Part shown: positions 1 through 7,022 of the stretch, in pieces
How the letters are laid out: every line of letters starts with the position of its first letter
Numbering within the stretch: position 1 is the first letter of the stretch
DNA from: Smaragdicoccus niigatensis DSM 44881 = NBRC 103563
GTDB taxonomy: Bacteria; Actinomycetota; Actinomycetes; Mycobacteriales; Mycobacteriaceae
Assembly: GCF_000380645.1 (NCBI RefSeq)
Contig: NZ_AQXZ01000016.1
Coordinates: 124,001 to 188,000 of the forward strand
DNA: 64,000 nucleotides
Direction of reading: 5' to 3'
Program-made: the position numbers and the translations under genes
Notes under the pieces: generated by a model
Told to the model about the DNA's origin: nothing
Database searches by the model: none
Seen by the model: only the letters and a program-made list of their open reading frames with translations

Positions 1-381
1 CTGTGTGACGGCGGCGTCGTCGACAACCTGCCGATCAATCAAATGCGCAAGCTCGAACGTGGCGCCATCATCGCCTGCAACGTCAGCACCGATGGCGCGC
101 TGCGGGCGCCTGGCGCCGGTATTGGCGAGCCGGATCTCGCGGCGATGCTGAACTGGAAGGGCGCGACGAAGCCGCCGTCACTCGGCGAGATTCTCGTGCG
201 TACGGCGATGCTGTCGAGTTCGGTGGCGGTCGAGCAGTCGGCACGAAACGTCGACGTCTACGTGAAGATGCCGGTCCAAGGCTTCGGCATGTTCGATTGG
301 AAGGGACTCGACGCGCTTGTCGACCTCGGGTACGAGCACGCTCGGGAGCAGTTGGATCTGATCAAGGATCAGTTGCTCTGA
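1..381 (+). CDS. Patatin-like phospholipase, C-terminal part (5' end outside window)
   Basis: The reading frame is open from the first base and ends at TGA 379-381, so only the last 126 residues are present. The visible start reads LCDGGVVDNLPIN, the Asp-Gly-Gly motif that supplies the catalytic Asp of the Ser-Asp dyad in bacterial patatin/NTE-type lipases; the nucleophile Ser (GXSXG) would lie upstream of the window. The remaining tail (SSSVAVEQSARNVDVYV and so on) is typical of the NTE-like group, which hydrolyses membrane lysophospholipids or other acyl esters. Family call is firm from the DGG motif; substrate is unknown. Confidence 0.8.
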   Translation: MCDGGVVDNLPINQMRKLERGAIIACNVSTDGALRAPGAGIGEPDLAAMLNWKGATKPPSLGEILVRTAMLSSSVAVEQSARNVDVYVKMPVQGFGMFDWKGLDALVDLGYEHAREQLDLIKDQLL

Positions 382-406
382 GGGTGACCCTTCTCTCGCA
401 GACTGG

Positions 407-435
407 CTTGTACGAAACTAGGGGTTTTGTACAAG
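407..435. terminator. Hairpin after patatin gene / possible operator before GNAT gene
   Basis: Arms CTTGTACGAAAC and GTTTTGTACAAG form a 12-bp stem (one G-T wobble) around a 5-nt loop. It lies 25 nt after the lipase stop codon and 31 nt before the acetyltransferase start. There is no clear T-run, so it may instead be a regulator operator; both readings are inference. Confidence 0.45.
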
Positions 436-466
436 ACACCCGTTGCGAGAATGGTTCCCCTGAGCG

Positions 467-952
467 ATGACGATGATCCGGCCGGCGACGGCCGACGACG
501 CGGCCGCATGTGCGCAGATCTACGCGCCGGTCGTGACCGACACCGCGGTCACGTTCGAGTACGAGCCGCCCTCCGCCGAGGAGCTGGCACGCCGAATCGA
601 GGCTGCGCACGTGTGGCTCGTGGCGGTCGAGAACGACACCGTGCTCGGATACGCCTACGGCGGACCCTTCGCTACCCGCGCCGCCTTCGCGCGAACGTGT
701 GAGGTCAGCGTTTATCTCGCACCGGATGCACGTGGCAAGGGTCTTGGGCGACAGCTCTATACGGTCCTGCTCGAGCGACTACGCGACAATGGTCTCCACG
801 TCGCCATCTCCGGGATCGCCCTCCCGAACGACGTGTCGATCGCTCTGCACACGAGCTTCGGATTCGAACTCGTCGGCATCTACCGCGAGGTCGGCCACAA
901 GTTCAACCAGTGGCATGACCTTGCGCGCTACCAACTCCGGTTAGGCGACTAG
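467..952 (+). CDS. GNAT N-acetyltransferase, phosphinothricin/methionine-sulfoximine type
   Basis: A 161-residue GNAT protein. The start IRPATADDAAACAQIYAPVV and the ALPND..S..LH..FGFE segment (about residues 118-136) are characteristic of the phosphinothricin / L-methionine sulfoximine acetyltransferase group, which moves acetyl from acetyl-CoA to the amine of glutamate analogues or other amino acids. The acetyl-CoA pyrophosphate loop is ARGKGLG (about 88-94). Length fits the family (160-180 aa). It converges on the minus-strand helical-repeat gene and overlaps its 3' end by 12 bp. True substrate is not determined by sequence. Confidence 0.85.
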   Translation: MTMIRPATADDAAACAQIYAPVVTDTAVTFEYEPPSAEELARRIEAAHVWLVAVENDTVLGYAYGGPFATRAAFARTCEVSVYLAPDARGKGLGRQLYTVLLERLRDNGLHVAISGIALPNDVSIALHTSFGFELVGIYREVGHKFNQWHDLARYQLRLGD

Positions 953-2134
953 CTCGGCCGGCTCCGGCAACATTTCGCGCGAAATCCCAGCCTCGACCGC
1001 CATTTCCACGATTCGGGTGTGAAGCGTCGGATCGACCTCACCGATCGCCTGCAGCACCCGCCCGAACTCGGCCTGCTTCGTCTCCTCCATGCGCGTCACG
1101 AGATCCAGGAGCACCGGCCAGCACTCGCCCATCAGAGCGGCTTCGGTAGCTGCCTGCATCGACGTCGCGCCGAGCGACACCATGATCTCCGAGACCGCGG
1201 CCCGGTTTTCGTCCCCCATCTGGCCGATCATCGGGAGAACGACACCCCACATGTCGTGTTCCTCCGCGGCCAGGAGAATCGATCGTTGCACCTCGTCTTC
1301 CCGCAAGGCCGGAAGATTGACGACGCGGTGTTGCGAAGGCGGTGACATGGCGGACACCACCGGGAGCACATCGATCCACAGTCCGCGGCGATGGGCTTCG
1401 AGGATGTATTCGTTGATCAGGCCTTCCGCCTGGTTGGCGAAGATGTCTCCGAGTTCGCGCTTGAACCCATAGCTGACGTGAACGAGAAGCGAGAGGAACT
1501 CGGACAGCAGTCCCGCCGGGTCCTGCTGAATCCGCTGGAGCAGCCGCTCGATCCGCTCGCGCGGCAGCATCCGGAAAATATGGTCGACCCGGTTCTTCGA
1601 CTCCATCATGAACGCGACCTTGAGCAACGCGGTCTCGTCCGGGAGCGCTTCTTCGACGGCCCGCAGCGTCTCATCGGAGACGTAGTCGATGAATTTGCTG
1701 ATGGTCGAGAAGTCGCCGCGAGCCTCGAGTTCCAGTGCCACGTCGACGATCACGTCAGCGGGCAGGAGTCGAAGCACTTCCCGAACCCGGCGAGGGTCAA
1801 CGTAGACGCCGACATCGGCAAGCATCGGGATCGGGAACGCACAGGCGTAGGTGACCATCCGGCTCGGCTTCAGTAGTGCTGCGATTCCGCCCAGCAACAC
1901 CGGGTGCACTCGACCGGCGACTTTGACGGCAAGCTTGGTCGGCACCCTCCCGACAATCGGCGCCAATGCGCGGAACATCGGCTGGTCTTCTTCGTACAGG
2001 TACTCCGTGATCGACTCTCGGAGGAGGCGAAGCGCGTCCGGTTGAATGCCGACCAGGAACTCGACCTCATCGGGATCGACATCGAACAGGCGGGCAAGTT
2101 TGAGAACTTCGGCCTGGGTCGCGAGTTGGCTCAT
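941..2134 (-). CDS. Helical-repeat protein, paralogue of the 655-aa protein at 17966-19933
   Basis: A 397-residue soluble, Leu/Arg-rich, all-helical protein without signal peptide or membrane segment. ATG 2134 is chosen because it overlaps the stop of the upstream 74-aa gene in ATGA, and the next protein start (MSQLATQAEV) matches the paralogue's N-terminus; the frame stays open further upstream but that part reads antisense-like. VDPRRV (about 112-117) and FIDYV (148-152) align almost position for position with IDPRRV (114-119) and FIDYV (150-154) of the larger paralogue. Short repeating helix pairs suggest HEAT/ARM-like architecture. Function unknown; a scaffold role is inference only. Confidence 0.8.
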   Translation of the reverse strand: MSQLATQAEVLKLARLFDVDPDEVEFLVGIQPDALRLLRESITEYLYEEDQPMFRALAPIVGRVPTKLAVKVAGRVHPVLLGGIAALLKPSRMVTYACAFPIPMLADVGVYVDPRRVREVLRLLPADVIVDVALELEARGDFSTISKFIDYVSDETLRAVEEALPDETALLKVAFMMESKNRVDHIFRMLPRERIERLLQRIQQDPAGLLSEFLSLLVHVSYGFKRELGDIFANQAEGLINEYILEAHRRGLWIDVLPVVSAMSPPSQHRVVNLPALREDEVQRSILLAAEEHDMWGVVLPMIGQMGDENRAAVSEIMVSLGATSMQAATEAALMGECWPVLLDLVTRMEETKQAEFGRVLQAIGEVDPTLHTRIVEMAVEAGISREMLPEPAELVA

Positions 2135-2355
2135 CGACGATCCCTCGCAAAGACGAACTTGTAGGCGGCGTTCGTCACTCGGCCGCCGAGATCGGTCATG
2201 GATTGCTCGATCTGCGTGCGGTGCAAGGCCCGCGCATTGTCGATCAATTCCGTCAGCTTGGCGACCTCGTCCAGAGACAGGCCACGCAGCGACGCGAGAC
2301 TGGATGGGGGCAGGCGGAGCTGAGCCGCGAGATAGCTGATCGAAGTCACTCGCAT
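2131..2355 (-). CDS. Small helical protein coupled to helical-repeat gene
   Basis: A 74-residue protein whose TGA overlaps the ATG of the following gene (ATGA), so the two are very likely translationally coupled. The sequence is helical (LAAQLRLPPSSLASL, then LTELIDNARALHRTQIEQS). The segment I-x10-IEQS aligns with I-x10-LDQS in the 73-residue protein that precedes the other helical-repeat gene at 19938-20159, which supports a real gene and an ancient two-gene module. No known domain recognised. It could bind its partner directly, but that is inference. Confidence 0.75.
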   Translation of the reverse strand: MRVTSISYLAAQLRLPPSSLASLRGLSLDEVAKLTELIDNARALHRTQIEQSMTDLGGRVTNAAYKFVFARDRR

Positions 2356-2425
2356 GCTGGGACCCTAACGTCCGGCGGGCGGTGACGACCGCGGGTTCGC
2401 GGGATTGGTTCACTGTGTGCGCAGG

Positions 2426-2710
2426 TCAGTGGGTCAAGTGGGCGTGCTCGTGGGTCGTGCCCTCGATGTCCTTCGAAGTGCGGTGGAGCAGCACATTCCC
2501 AAGGTCCGTCAACGCCCGCGAGACCGCGAGTTCGTCGCCGATCGCGGGTACGTCGTCGTCGCTCGGATTGAGACGTGCAAAGCCGACGCCCACCAGCCGC
2601 TCGCCGGCGAGATCCAGCCGCGCACGTGCCCGCGTGTAGTTGTCGTGCTCGTCGATGTCGACGTCAATCGACCAGATCTTCTTCATCGGGTTGTTCGAAC
2701 GAAAGTCCAT
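2426..2710 (-). CDS. DUF1876 (Rv1738-like) dsRBD-fold stress protein
   Basis: A 94-residue protein with the DUF1876 pattern: W-x-V-D-x-x-IDEH near residues 13-22, TRARARL, LVGVGFARLNPSD and VPxIGDELAVxRALxDLG. It resembles M. tuberculosis Rv1738 closely along its full length (also 94 aa by my recollection), which is why ATG 2710 is preferred over the inner ATG at 2686. Rv1738 is hypoxia-induced and structurally similar to ribosome hibernation factors, so a dormancy role is plausible. It lies 39 nt after the HAD gene and 70 nt before the small-protein/helical-repeat pair, all on the minus strand. Confidence 0.85.
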   Translation of the reverse strand: MDFRSNNPMKKIWSIDVDIDEHDNYTRARARLDLAGERLVGVGFARLNPSDDDVPAIGDELAVSRALTDLGNVLLHRTSKDIEGTTHEHAHLTH

Positions 2711-2749
2711 ACCCCAAGAGTCCGCTGGTATGCGACCTACCGCCAGCCC

Positions 2750-3523
2750 TCAGAGCTCGGCGATCAAATCCGGCAGCTGTGCAATCGAATCGATGATGTA
2801 GTCCGGCTGCGGGTTTGCCTCGCGCGCGAGGCAAACCCGATACTTTCCGGTCCGGACCAGCACGCCGATCAGCCCTGCCTTCTGTGCGGCCTGGACGTCA
2901 GCTTCGACGTCGTCGCCGATCATCAAGACACTGTCAATCGGAACGCCCAGCACTCCGGCCGCCGTTTCGAACGCGGTGGTCGAAGGCTTTCCGATCGCCG
3001 GGATCGCAGCGTTCCCCGCCTCTTCGAGGCCGGGGAGGTAACCGCCCACGTCGAGACGGAGCCCCTCGGTCGTCATCCAGGTGCGGGCTCGGTGCATGGC
3101 GATCACCGGGATGCCGTCGAGCATGAGTTCGGCGACGCGACTCAACGCGAGATGACTGAACTCGGGGCCCGCGCCACCGAGTACGACGACGTCTGGAGAC
3201 GTGTCGTCAGTCAGTTCGATCCCGGCGAAGTCCTCGTCGATGGAACCGCTGTTGAGAATCCAGCAGCGTGCGCCCGCGTGGTGACTCTTGAGGTACTCGG
3301 CAGTGAGGCTGCCTGCGGTCAGAACCTCGTCGACGTCCACGGACATCCCGCAGTCGGTCAGCTTCTGCGCAATGTCCGACCGGGTACTCGACGTCGTGTT
3401 CGTCAGGAACGCGCGCGGAAGTCCGGACAACTGGATGAGCGCATCAGCCGCGCCACCGATAGGGTGCCAGGAGGTAACCAGCACGCCGTCGATGTCAAAC
3501 AGGACTCCGCGGATTCCGGTCAT
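2750..3523 (-). CDS. HAD-IIA family phosphatase (LHPP/NagD-like)
   Basis: A 257-residue HAD hydrolase. Motif I is FDIDGVL (D10, D12), motif II has TNTTS (41-45), motif III is K179 in GKP, motif IV is GDDVEAD (203-209). The C2 cap between motifs II and III fits the HAD-IIA group that includes LHPP and NagD, which dephosphorylate small phosphorylated metabolites; the substrate is unknown. Transcription is probably leaderless: TAACAT ends 6 nt before the ATG. Codons 229-238 consist exactly of a 30-bp perfect palindrome (RVCLAREANP), an unusual insertion-like segment near the C-terminus. Confidence 0.88.
   Translation of the reverse strand: MTGIRGVLFDIDGVLVTSWHPIGGAADALIQLSGLPRAFLTNTTSSTRSDIAQKLTDCGMSVDVDEVLTAGSLTAEYLKSHHAGARCWILNSGSIDEDFAGIELTDDTSPDVVVLGGAGPEFSHLALSRVAELMLDGIPVIAMHRARTWMTTEGLRLDVGGYLPGLEEAGNAAIPAIGKPSTTAFETAAGVLGVPIDSVLMIGDDVEADVQAAQKAGLIGVLVRTGKYRVCLAREANPQPDYIIDSIAQLPDLIAEL
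2810..2839. repeat. 30-bp perfect palindrome inside the HAD gene
   Basis: Arms CGGGTTTGCCTCGCG and CGCGAGGCAAACCCG are perfectly complementary with no spacer. It occupies ten whole codons (229-238) of the phosphatase gene, keeping frame. No second copy was noticed elsewhere in the window. Confidence 0.9.
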
Positions 3524-3529
3524 AATCCG

Positions 3530-3535
3530 ATGTTA
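3530..3535 (-). promoter_or_regulatory. -10 box (TAACAT) for the HAD gene, leaderless
   Basis: TAACAT on the minus strand ends 6 nt before the ATG at 3523, the spacing expected when transcription starts at the A of the start codon. No Shine-Dalgarno sequence is present. Confidence 0.55.
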
Positions 3536-3650
3536 GGAGCGCGTGCGCCCGTGGTTTGCTTTACCCAGAGCTTCGGCCCCCACAGCCGCTCACAGTCAAG
3601 CGATACGCGATCGCAATTCGGACGTTTCCGACAGGCAACTAGCCGGTCGG

Positions 3651-3656
3651 TAAGTT
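3651..3656 (+). promoter_or_regulatory. -10 box (TAAGTT) for the acyltransferase, leaderless
   Basis: TAAGTT ends 6 nt before the GTG start at 3663, with no Shine-Dalgarno sequence. It faces away from the HAD promoter about 115 bp to the left, so this short region drives both genes. Confidence 0.5.
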
Positions 3657-3662
3657 AACGTC

Positions 3663-5102
3663 GTGTCGTCTCCCACTGATATCCGCAGTGACTTCCGACC
3701 TGCCGAAAACGAAGCGAGTTTCGCCCCCACGGAGAGCCCTGTCATTGACAGTGCTCGTACCGGTCGGGGTACTGACAGGGCGCGAACGTGGCTCGGAATC
3801 GGCCAGTCGTCAGGTCCCCGCGATCGGTACTTGGATGGCCTCCGCGCGGTTGCCGTCACATCGGTGGTTGCGTACCACTCCTGGCAGTTTGCTGGGATGC
3901 CGAACATCGGCTGGTGGAGAATCCCGATCTCGTGCGGCTACCTGGGCGTGGATTTGTTCTTCGTCCTCAGCGGATTCCTGCTTGCACGACCGTGGTTCTC
4001 ATCCGAACTGACGGGCAAGCCGAAGCCCTCGCTGCGCACATTCTGGTCCCGCCGCCTTCGGCGTATCGCGCCCGCCTATTACGCCTCAGTCATTGTGGTT
4101 TTGACGCTGGGCCTGGGCACCCCGCTACTCCCCCGGTCAGCCATCGAGGGCTCGCTCGGCGCCTGGAACCTCGGCAGCATTCTGTTGTTGGTCCAGAACT
4201 ACGTTCCGCTGGCGTCCAACAACCTGGGTGGAATCGGCGGCCCATGGTGGACTCTGAGCCTCGAGCTCACGTGGTACGTGGTCTTGCCCGTTGTCGTCCT
4301 CGGCTTCATCGGGCGGCGGTGGCGCGTGACTCTCCCGGTGTTGCTGGCGGTATCGGTCGCATGGATCTTTCTGTCGGCCAACTGGTTCGATCCGCTGATC
4401 CATTTCATGCAGAGCACCATCAGTCCGACGACGTCCACCACCCTCGGTGTCCCGAACGATGAACTCCGCATGCGCCAATTGCTTTTGAAGCAGTTGCCGG
4501 CCTATCTGTTCGAGTTCGGGATTGGCGTTGCGCTCGCTCGCCTCGAAGTGATCAAGCGATTGGCCCCGGCGAAGTCGACCCTGTGGTGGACCTGGCCGGC
4601 GATTCCGGTAGCGGCGTTCTGCGCCGGAGTGTTCTGGCTGGCAGCGACCCAGATTTCGCTGTTCATGACGTGGATTCATCCCACCGCTGGCGGGGTTCAA
4701 TGGATTCGCTATTCACACACGGTGTTTGCGATCGGAATCGGGCTGTGCGTCTTCGGAATCGCCTTCGGACCGAAGGTACTGAGGGCGCCGTTCACGATCC
4801 TTCCCGCTCGATACATCGGGTGGGTCAGCTATGGCATTTACCTCTACCACGTGCCGATCTGGTTTTGGACATCACAACACTGGCACCGTAGTCCCGACTC
4901 GGCGGCCGAGGCCTATCTGACGGTCTTTCTCGCAGTACTCGGGGCGTCGACCCTCGCCGCGACGATCTCGTGGCTTCTTATCGAGCGTCCGTTTCTCGCG
5001 GGATCCGGAGTTCGGTCCCGGTCCGCCGTGGCGGTGGTCGTCGTGTTGGCGGTCGCGCTCGTCGCCACGTGTTTGTTCAGCGGCCGAGCCCTACTGTCGT
5101 AA
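3663..5102 (+). CDS. Acyltransferase 3 family membrane protein (OafA/YrhL type)
   Basis: A 479-residue integral membrane O-acyltransferase. A cytosolic N-tail of about 55 residues is followed by RYLDGLRAVAV and the histidine of VAYHSW, then GYLGVDLFFVLSGFLLA, the hallmark motifs of the family, and by roughly ten further hydrophobic segments. Members move acetyl, succinyl or longer acyl groups from a cytosolic donor onto sugars or lipids of the envelope. RSRRLRRIAPAYY-like loop (about 120-135) is also typical. No C-terminal SGNH domain is present. GTG start chosen for the adjacent TAAGTT box. It converges on the next gene with a 4-nt gap. Confidence 0.88.
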   Translation: MSSPTDIRSDFRPAENEASFAPTESPVIDSARTGRGTDRARTWLGIGQSSGPRDRYLDGLRAVAVTSVVAYHSWQFAGMPNIGWWRIPISCGYLGVDLFFVLSGFLLARPWFSSELTGKPKPSLRTFWSRRLRRIAPAYYASVIVVLTLGLGTPLLPRSAIEGSLGAWNLGSILLLVQNYVPLASNNLGGIGGPWWTLSLELTWYVVLPVVVLGFIGRRWRVTLPVLLAVSVAWIFLSANWFDPLIHFMQSTISPTTSTTLGVPNDELRMRQLLLKQLPAYLFEFGIGVALARLEVIKRLAPAKSTLWWTWPAIPVAAFCAGVFWLAATQISLFMTWIHPTAGGVQWIRYSHTVFAIGIGLCVFGIAFGPKVLRAPFTILPARYIGWVSYGIYLYHVPIWFWTSQHWHRSPDSAAEAYLTVFLAVLGASTLAATISWLLIERPFLAGSGVRSRSAVAVVVVLAVALVATCLFSGRALLS

Positions 5103-5106
5103 GCCG

Positions 5107-5946
5107 TCAGTGTTGACCGGCGAACTCTGCCGTCAGCCGCGCAATCAACGCCGGATCATCCGCCACGATCCAGTGCTTACCCGGCACCCGCTTGACGGTC
5201 AGATTCGACGTGTACGGAGTCGCACTGCGAATTTGAACCGCCGGCTTCACGAACTCGTCTTGCTCCGGCGCGATCAGGAGTACCGGAACATCGGAGTGCC
5301 GCTCCTGCGGTGCCCCAAGCTTCCGAAGCATATTGGCGCGGTACAACTCCAGACCATTGATGACGTTGCGCTCGGCGAGCGGGTCGTCGACGTGGGGCGA
5401 TCCCGCCGCGACCGGGGTGACCTTGCCAAGAATGCCGGCGCGCGCCGCCAATTCAGGCAGCTGTGGCAGTTGGAACAGCGCCAAGTAGTACGACGACACG
5501 ATCTGCCGGGCCACCGGGATCGGCTCGAGCAGCAACCGCCGAATCCACTTACCCGCGTGATCGAGCGACATGCACGACACCGATGTGTACGAGGCCACCC
5601 GCGGTGCGAACTCTGGTGTGGTGACCGCTTCCCAGCACTGGATCGAACCCCAGTCATGGCCGAGCAGATGAACCTTGCGCCCCGGCGCGACCTCGTCGGC
5701 GACCGCCTGCAGGTCGAGCACGAGCTGCTCGAGACGGTAACCGCGACGAGAATCCGGAGCCTCGGATTCCCCGCAACCACGGACGTCGTAGGTGACGACG
5801 TAGAAGCGGTCCTGGAGGATCTCGACGATCGGGTCCCACAGGACATGACTGTCGGGGTACCCGTGAACGGCGATGAGGACGGGGTTCGCGGGATCTCCCG
5901 ACGTCTGAACGGCGAGGGCCAATCCGTCGGAGGTTCTTACATACAT
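5107..5946 (-). CDS. Alpha/beta hydrolase, epoxide-hydrolase-like (EphD N-domain type)
   Basis: A 279-residue alpha/beta hydrolase. VHGYPDS (27-33) forms the oxyanion region; GHDWG (96-100) puts an Asp nucleophile (D98) at the elbow, as in epoxide hydrolases and haloalkane dehalogenases; GKHWIVADDP near the end supplies the His. The pattern matches the hydrolase half of mycobacterial EphD-type proteins, which are usually fused to an SDR domain; here no SDR is fused. ATG 5946 is set by a strong AAGGAG 5 nt upstream; the longer open frame has no ribosome site. Substrate unknown. Confidence 0.85.
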   Translation of the reverse strand: MYVRTSDGLALAVQTSGDPANPVLIAVHGYPDSHVLWDPIVEILQDRFYVVTYDVRGCGESEAPDSRRGYRLEQLVLDLQAVADEVAPGRKVHLLGHDWGSIQCWEAVTTPEFAPRVASYTSVSCMSLDHAGKWIRRLLLEPIPVARQIVSSYYLALFQLPQLPELAARAGILGKVTPVAAGSPHVDDPLAERNVINGLELYRANMLRKLGAPQERHSDVPVLLIAPEQDEFVKPAVQIRSATPYTSNLTVKRVPGKHWIVADDPALIARLTAEFAGQH

Positions 5947-6135
5947 GAAGCTCCTTGACTCACAGAAACAGAGGTACAGCGCGGCCACAGTGTAGATTCG
6001 GCGGCCACCCGATACCAGCGCCATTTGGCCCCGAATTCGACCTGTCGGTCTCTTTCCACGGCGTTGTTCGAAGAGGAGAATTTCAAGTGCAGACCACCTC
6101 TGTGACCTGCGCTTTTCTCCAAGGAAGCAACGACG

Positions 6136-6345
6136 ATGAAGAAGTCCACAACCTCTCGCATCGCAGCGACCGGCAAGTTCGCAGCCGAGCTCGTTGCAGC
6201 ATCCGCAATCCTGGCAGGATCGGGCGCTTTCGCCTTCGCGAATCCGACGCCAACGACTCCCACGACTTCCGACGTGCAGACCGTCGCCTGGGGCCACCAC
6301 GGTGGCGGGTATGGGTACTACTACTACTACGACCACGGCTGCTAA
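6136..6345 (+). CDS. Tiny secreted Gly/His/Tyr-tailed protein
   Basis: A 69-residue protein with a clear Sec signal: MKKSTTSR basic start, hydrophobic core about residues 17-34, and an A-F-A cleavage site before Asn36. The mature chain is only about 34 residues: a Pro/Thr linker (PTPTTPTTSDV) and a tail WGHHGGGYGYYYYYDHGC ending in a single Cys. AAGGAAG stands 10 nt before the ATG. No family is recognised. The aromatic/His tail could bind metal or a cell-wall polymer or be cross-linked, but that is speculation. It is divergent from the hydrolase at 5107-5946. Confidence 0.7.
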   Translation: MKKSTTSRIAATGKFAAELVAASAILAGSGAFAFANPTPTTPTTSDVQTVAWGHHGGGYGYYYYYDHGC

Positions 6346-6398
6346 GGAGCCAATCAGCCCGACGGGACCCGCGGACGCACCGTTCGCGCGCTCGCGAA

Positions 6399-6995
6399 CT
6401 ACTTCTCATCCACCTGGTACGTGTTGATCACGAACATCGCCAGGTGGATGAGTCGGTTAATCGCATCGTTGCGCTCGACCGCGGGAACGACCGCATGGCT
6501 GATCGCGATCCGGGCCATCGAGTCGCCGAACATGACGGCATCGTAATCAGTCATGGTCGGACACAACGCCTTCAACACGTTCGACAGTCGGGACGTGGCA
6601 CGCGCGTTCGTCTCGCGCACGAGCTCGACCAACTCCCCCATGTCGCCGGTGAGGACGATCTGGATGAGCGGTTCGTCGATCATGTCGAAGAACAGGTTGA
6701 ACGCGTCCCGGAGTCCGGTTTCGGAATCGGGTGCGTCGGCCATGATCTTGTCGACGGCGTCCATCAGATCGTCGAGTCGGTTCACGATGTACGCATCGGC
6801 CAGCGACCGGCGCGAGCCGAACTCCTTGTAGATCGTCTGGCGGCTCACACCGGCCGCCGCCGCAACAGCCGCGACGCTCGTGGCGGCCCAGCCGTTGCGG
6901 CGAATCAGCTCATCGACAGCCGTCATCACCGAATCGCGCAGTAGGTCGCGCGCGGCCTCTGCGTAGGGAATCCGGGGAAATGGGTTCGCGATCAT
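6399..6995 (-). CDS. TetR family transcriptional regulator
   Basis: A 198-residue TetR repressor. The N-terminal helix-turn-helix is about residues 37-66 (TSVAAVAAAAGVSRQTIYKEFG), followed by a helical ligand domain. It is the last gene of a minus-strand run behind the FNR-ferredoxin and diiron genes (28-nt gap), the arrangement usual when the regulator controls its own operon. A candidate operator AGTTT-GT-AAACT lies upstream of that run at 9501-9512. Ligand unknown; fatty or aromatic compounds would fit the neighbours. Confidence 0.88.
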   Translation of the reverse strand: MIANPFPRIPYAEAARDLLRDSVMTAVDELIRRNGWAATSVAAVAAAAGVSRQTIYKEFGSRRSLADAYIVNRLDDLMDAVDKIMADAPDSETGLRDAFNLFFDMIDEPLIQIVLTGDMGELVELVRETNARATSRLSNVLKALCPTMTDYDAVMFGDSMARIAISHAVVPAVERNDAINRLIHLAMFVINTYQVDEK

Positions 6996-7022
6996 TCTCG
7001 CCTTACGGGTTGGACGGATCAG

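Noticed and set aside
5947-6336. N-terminal extension of the epoxide-hydrolase-like protein
   Set aside because: AAGGAG at 5 nt before ATG 5946 and the family start favour the short form; the extension would also overlap the secreted mini-protein gene.
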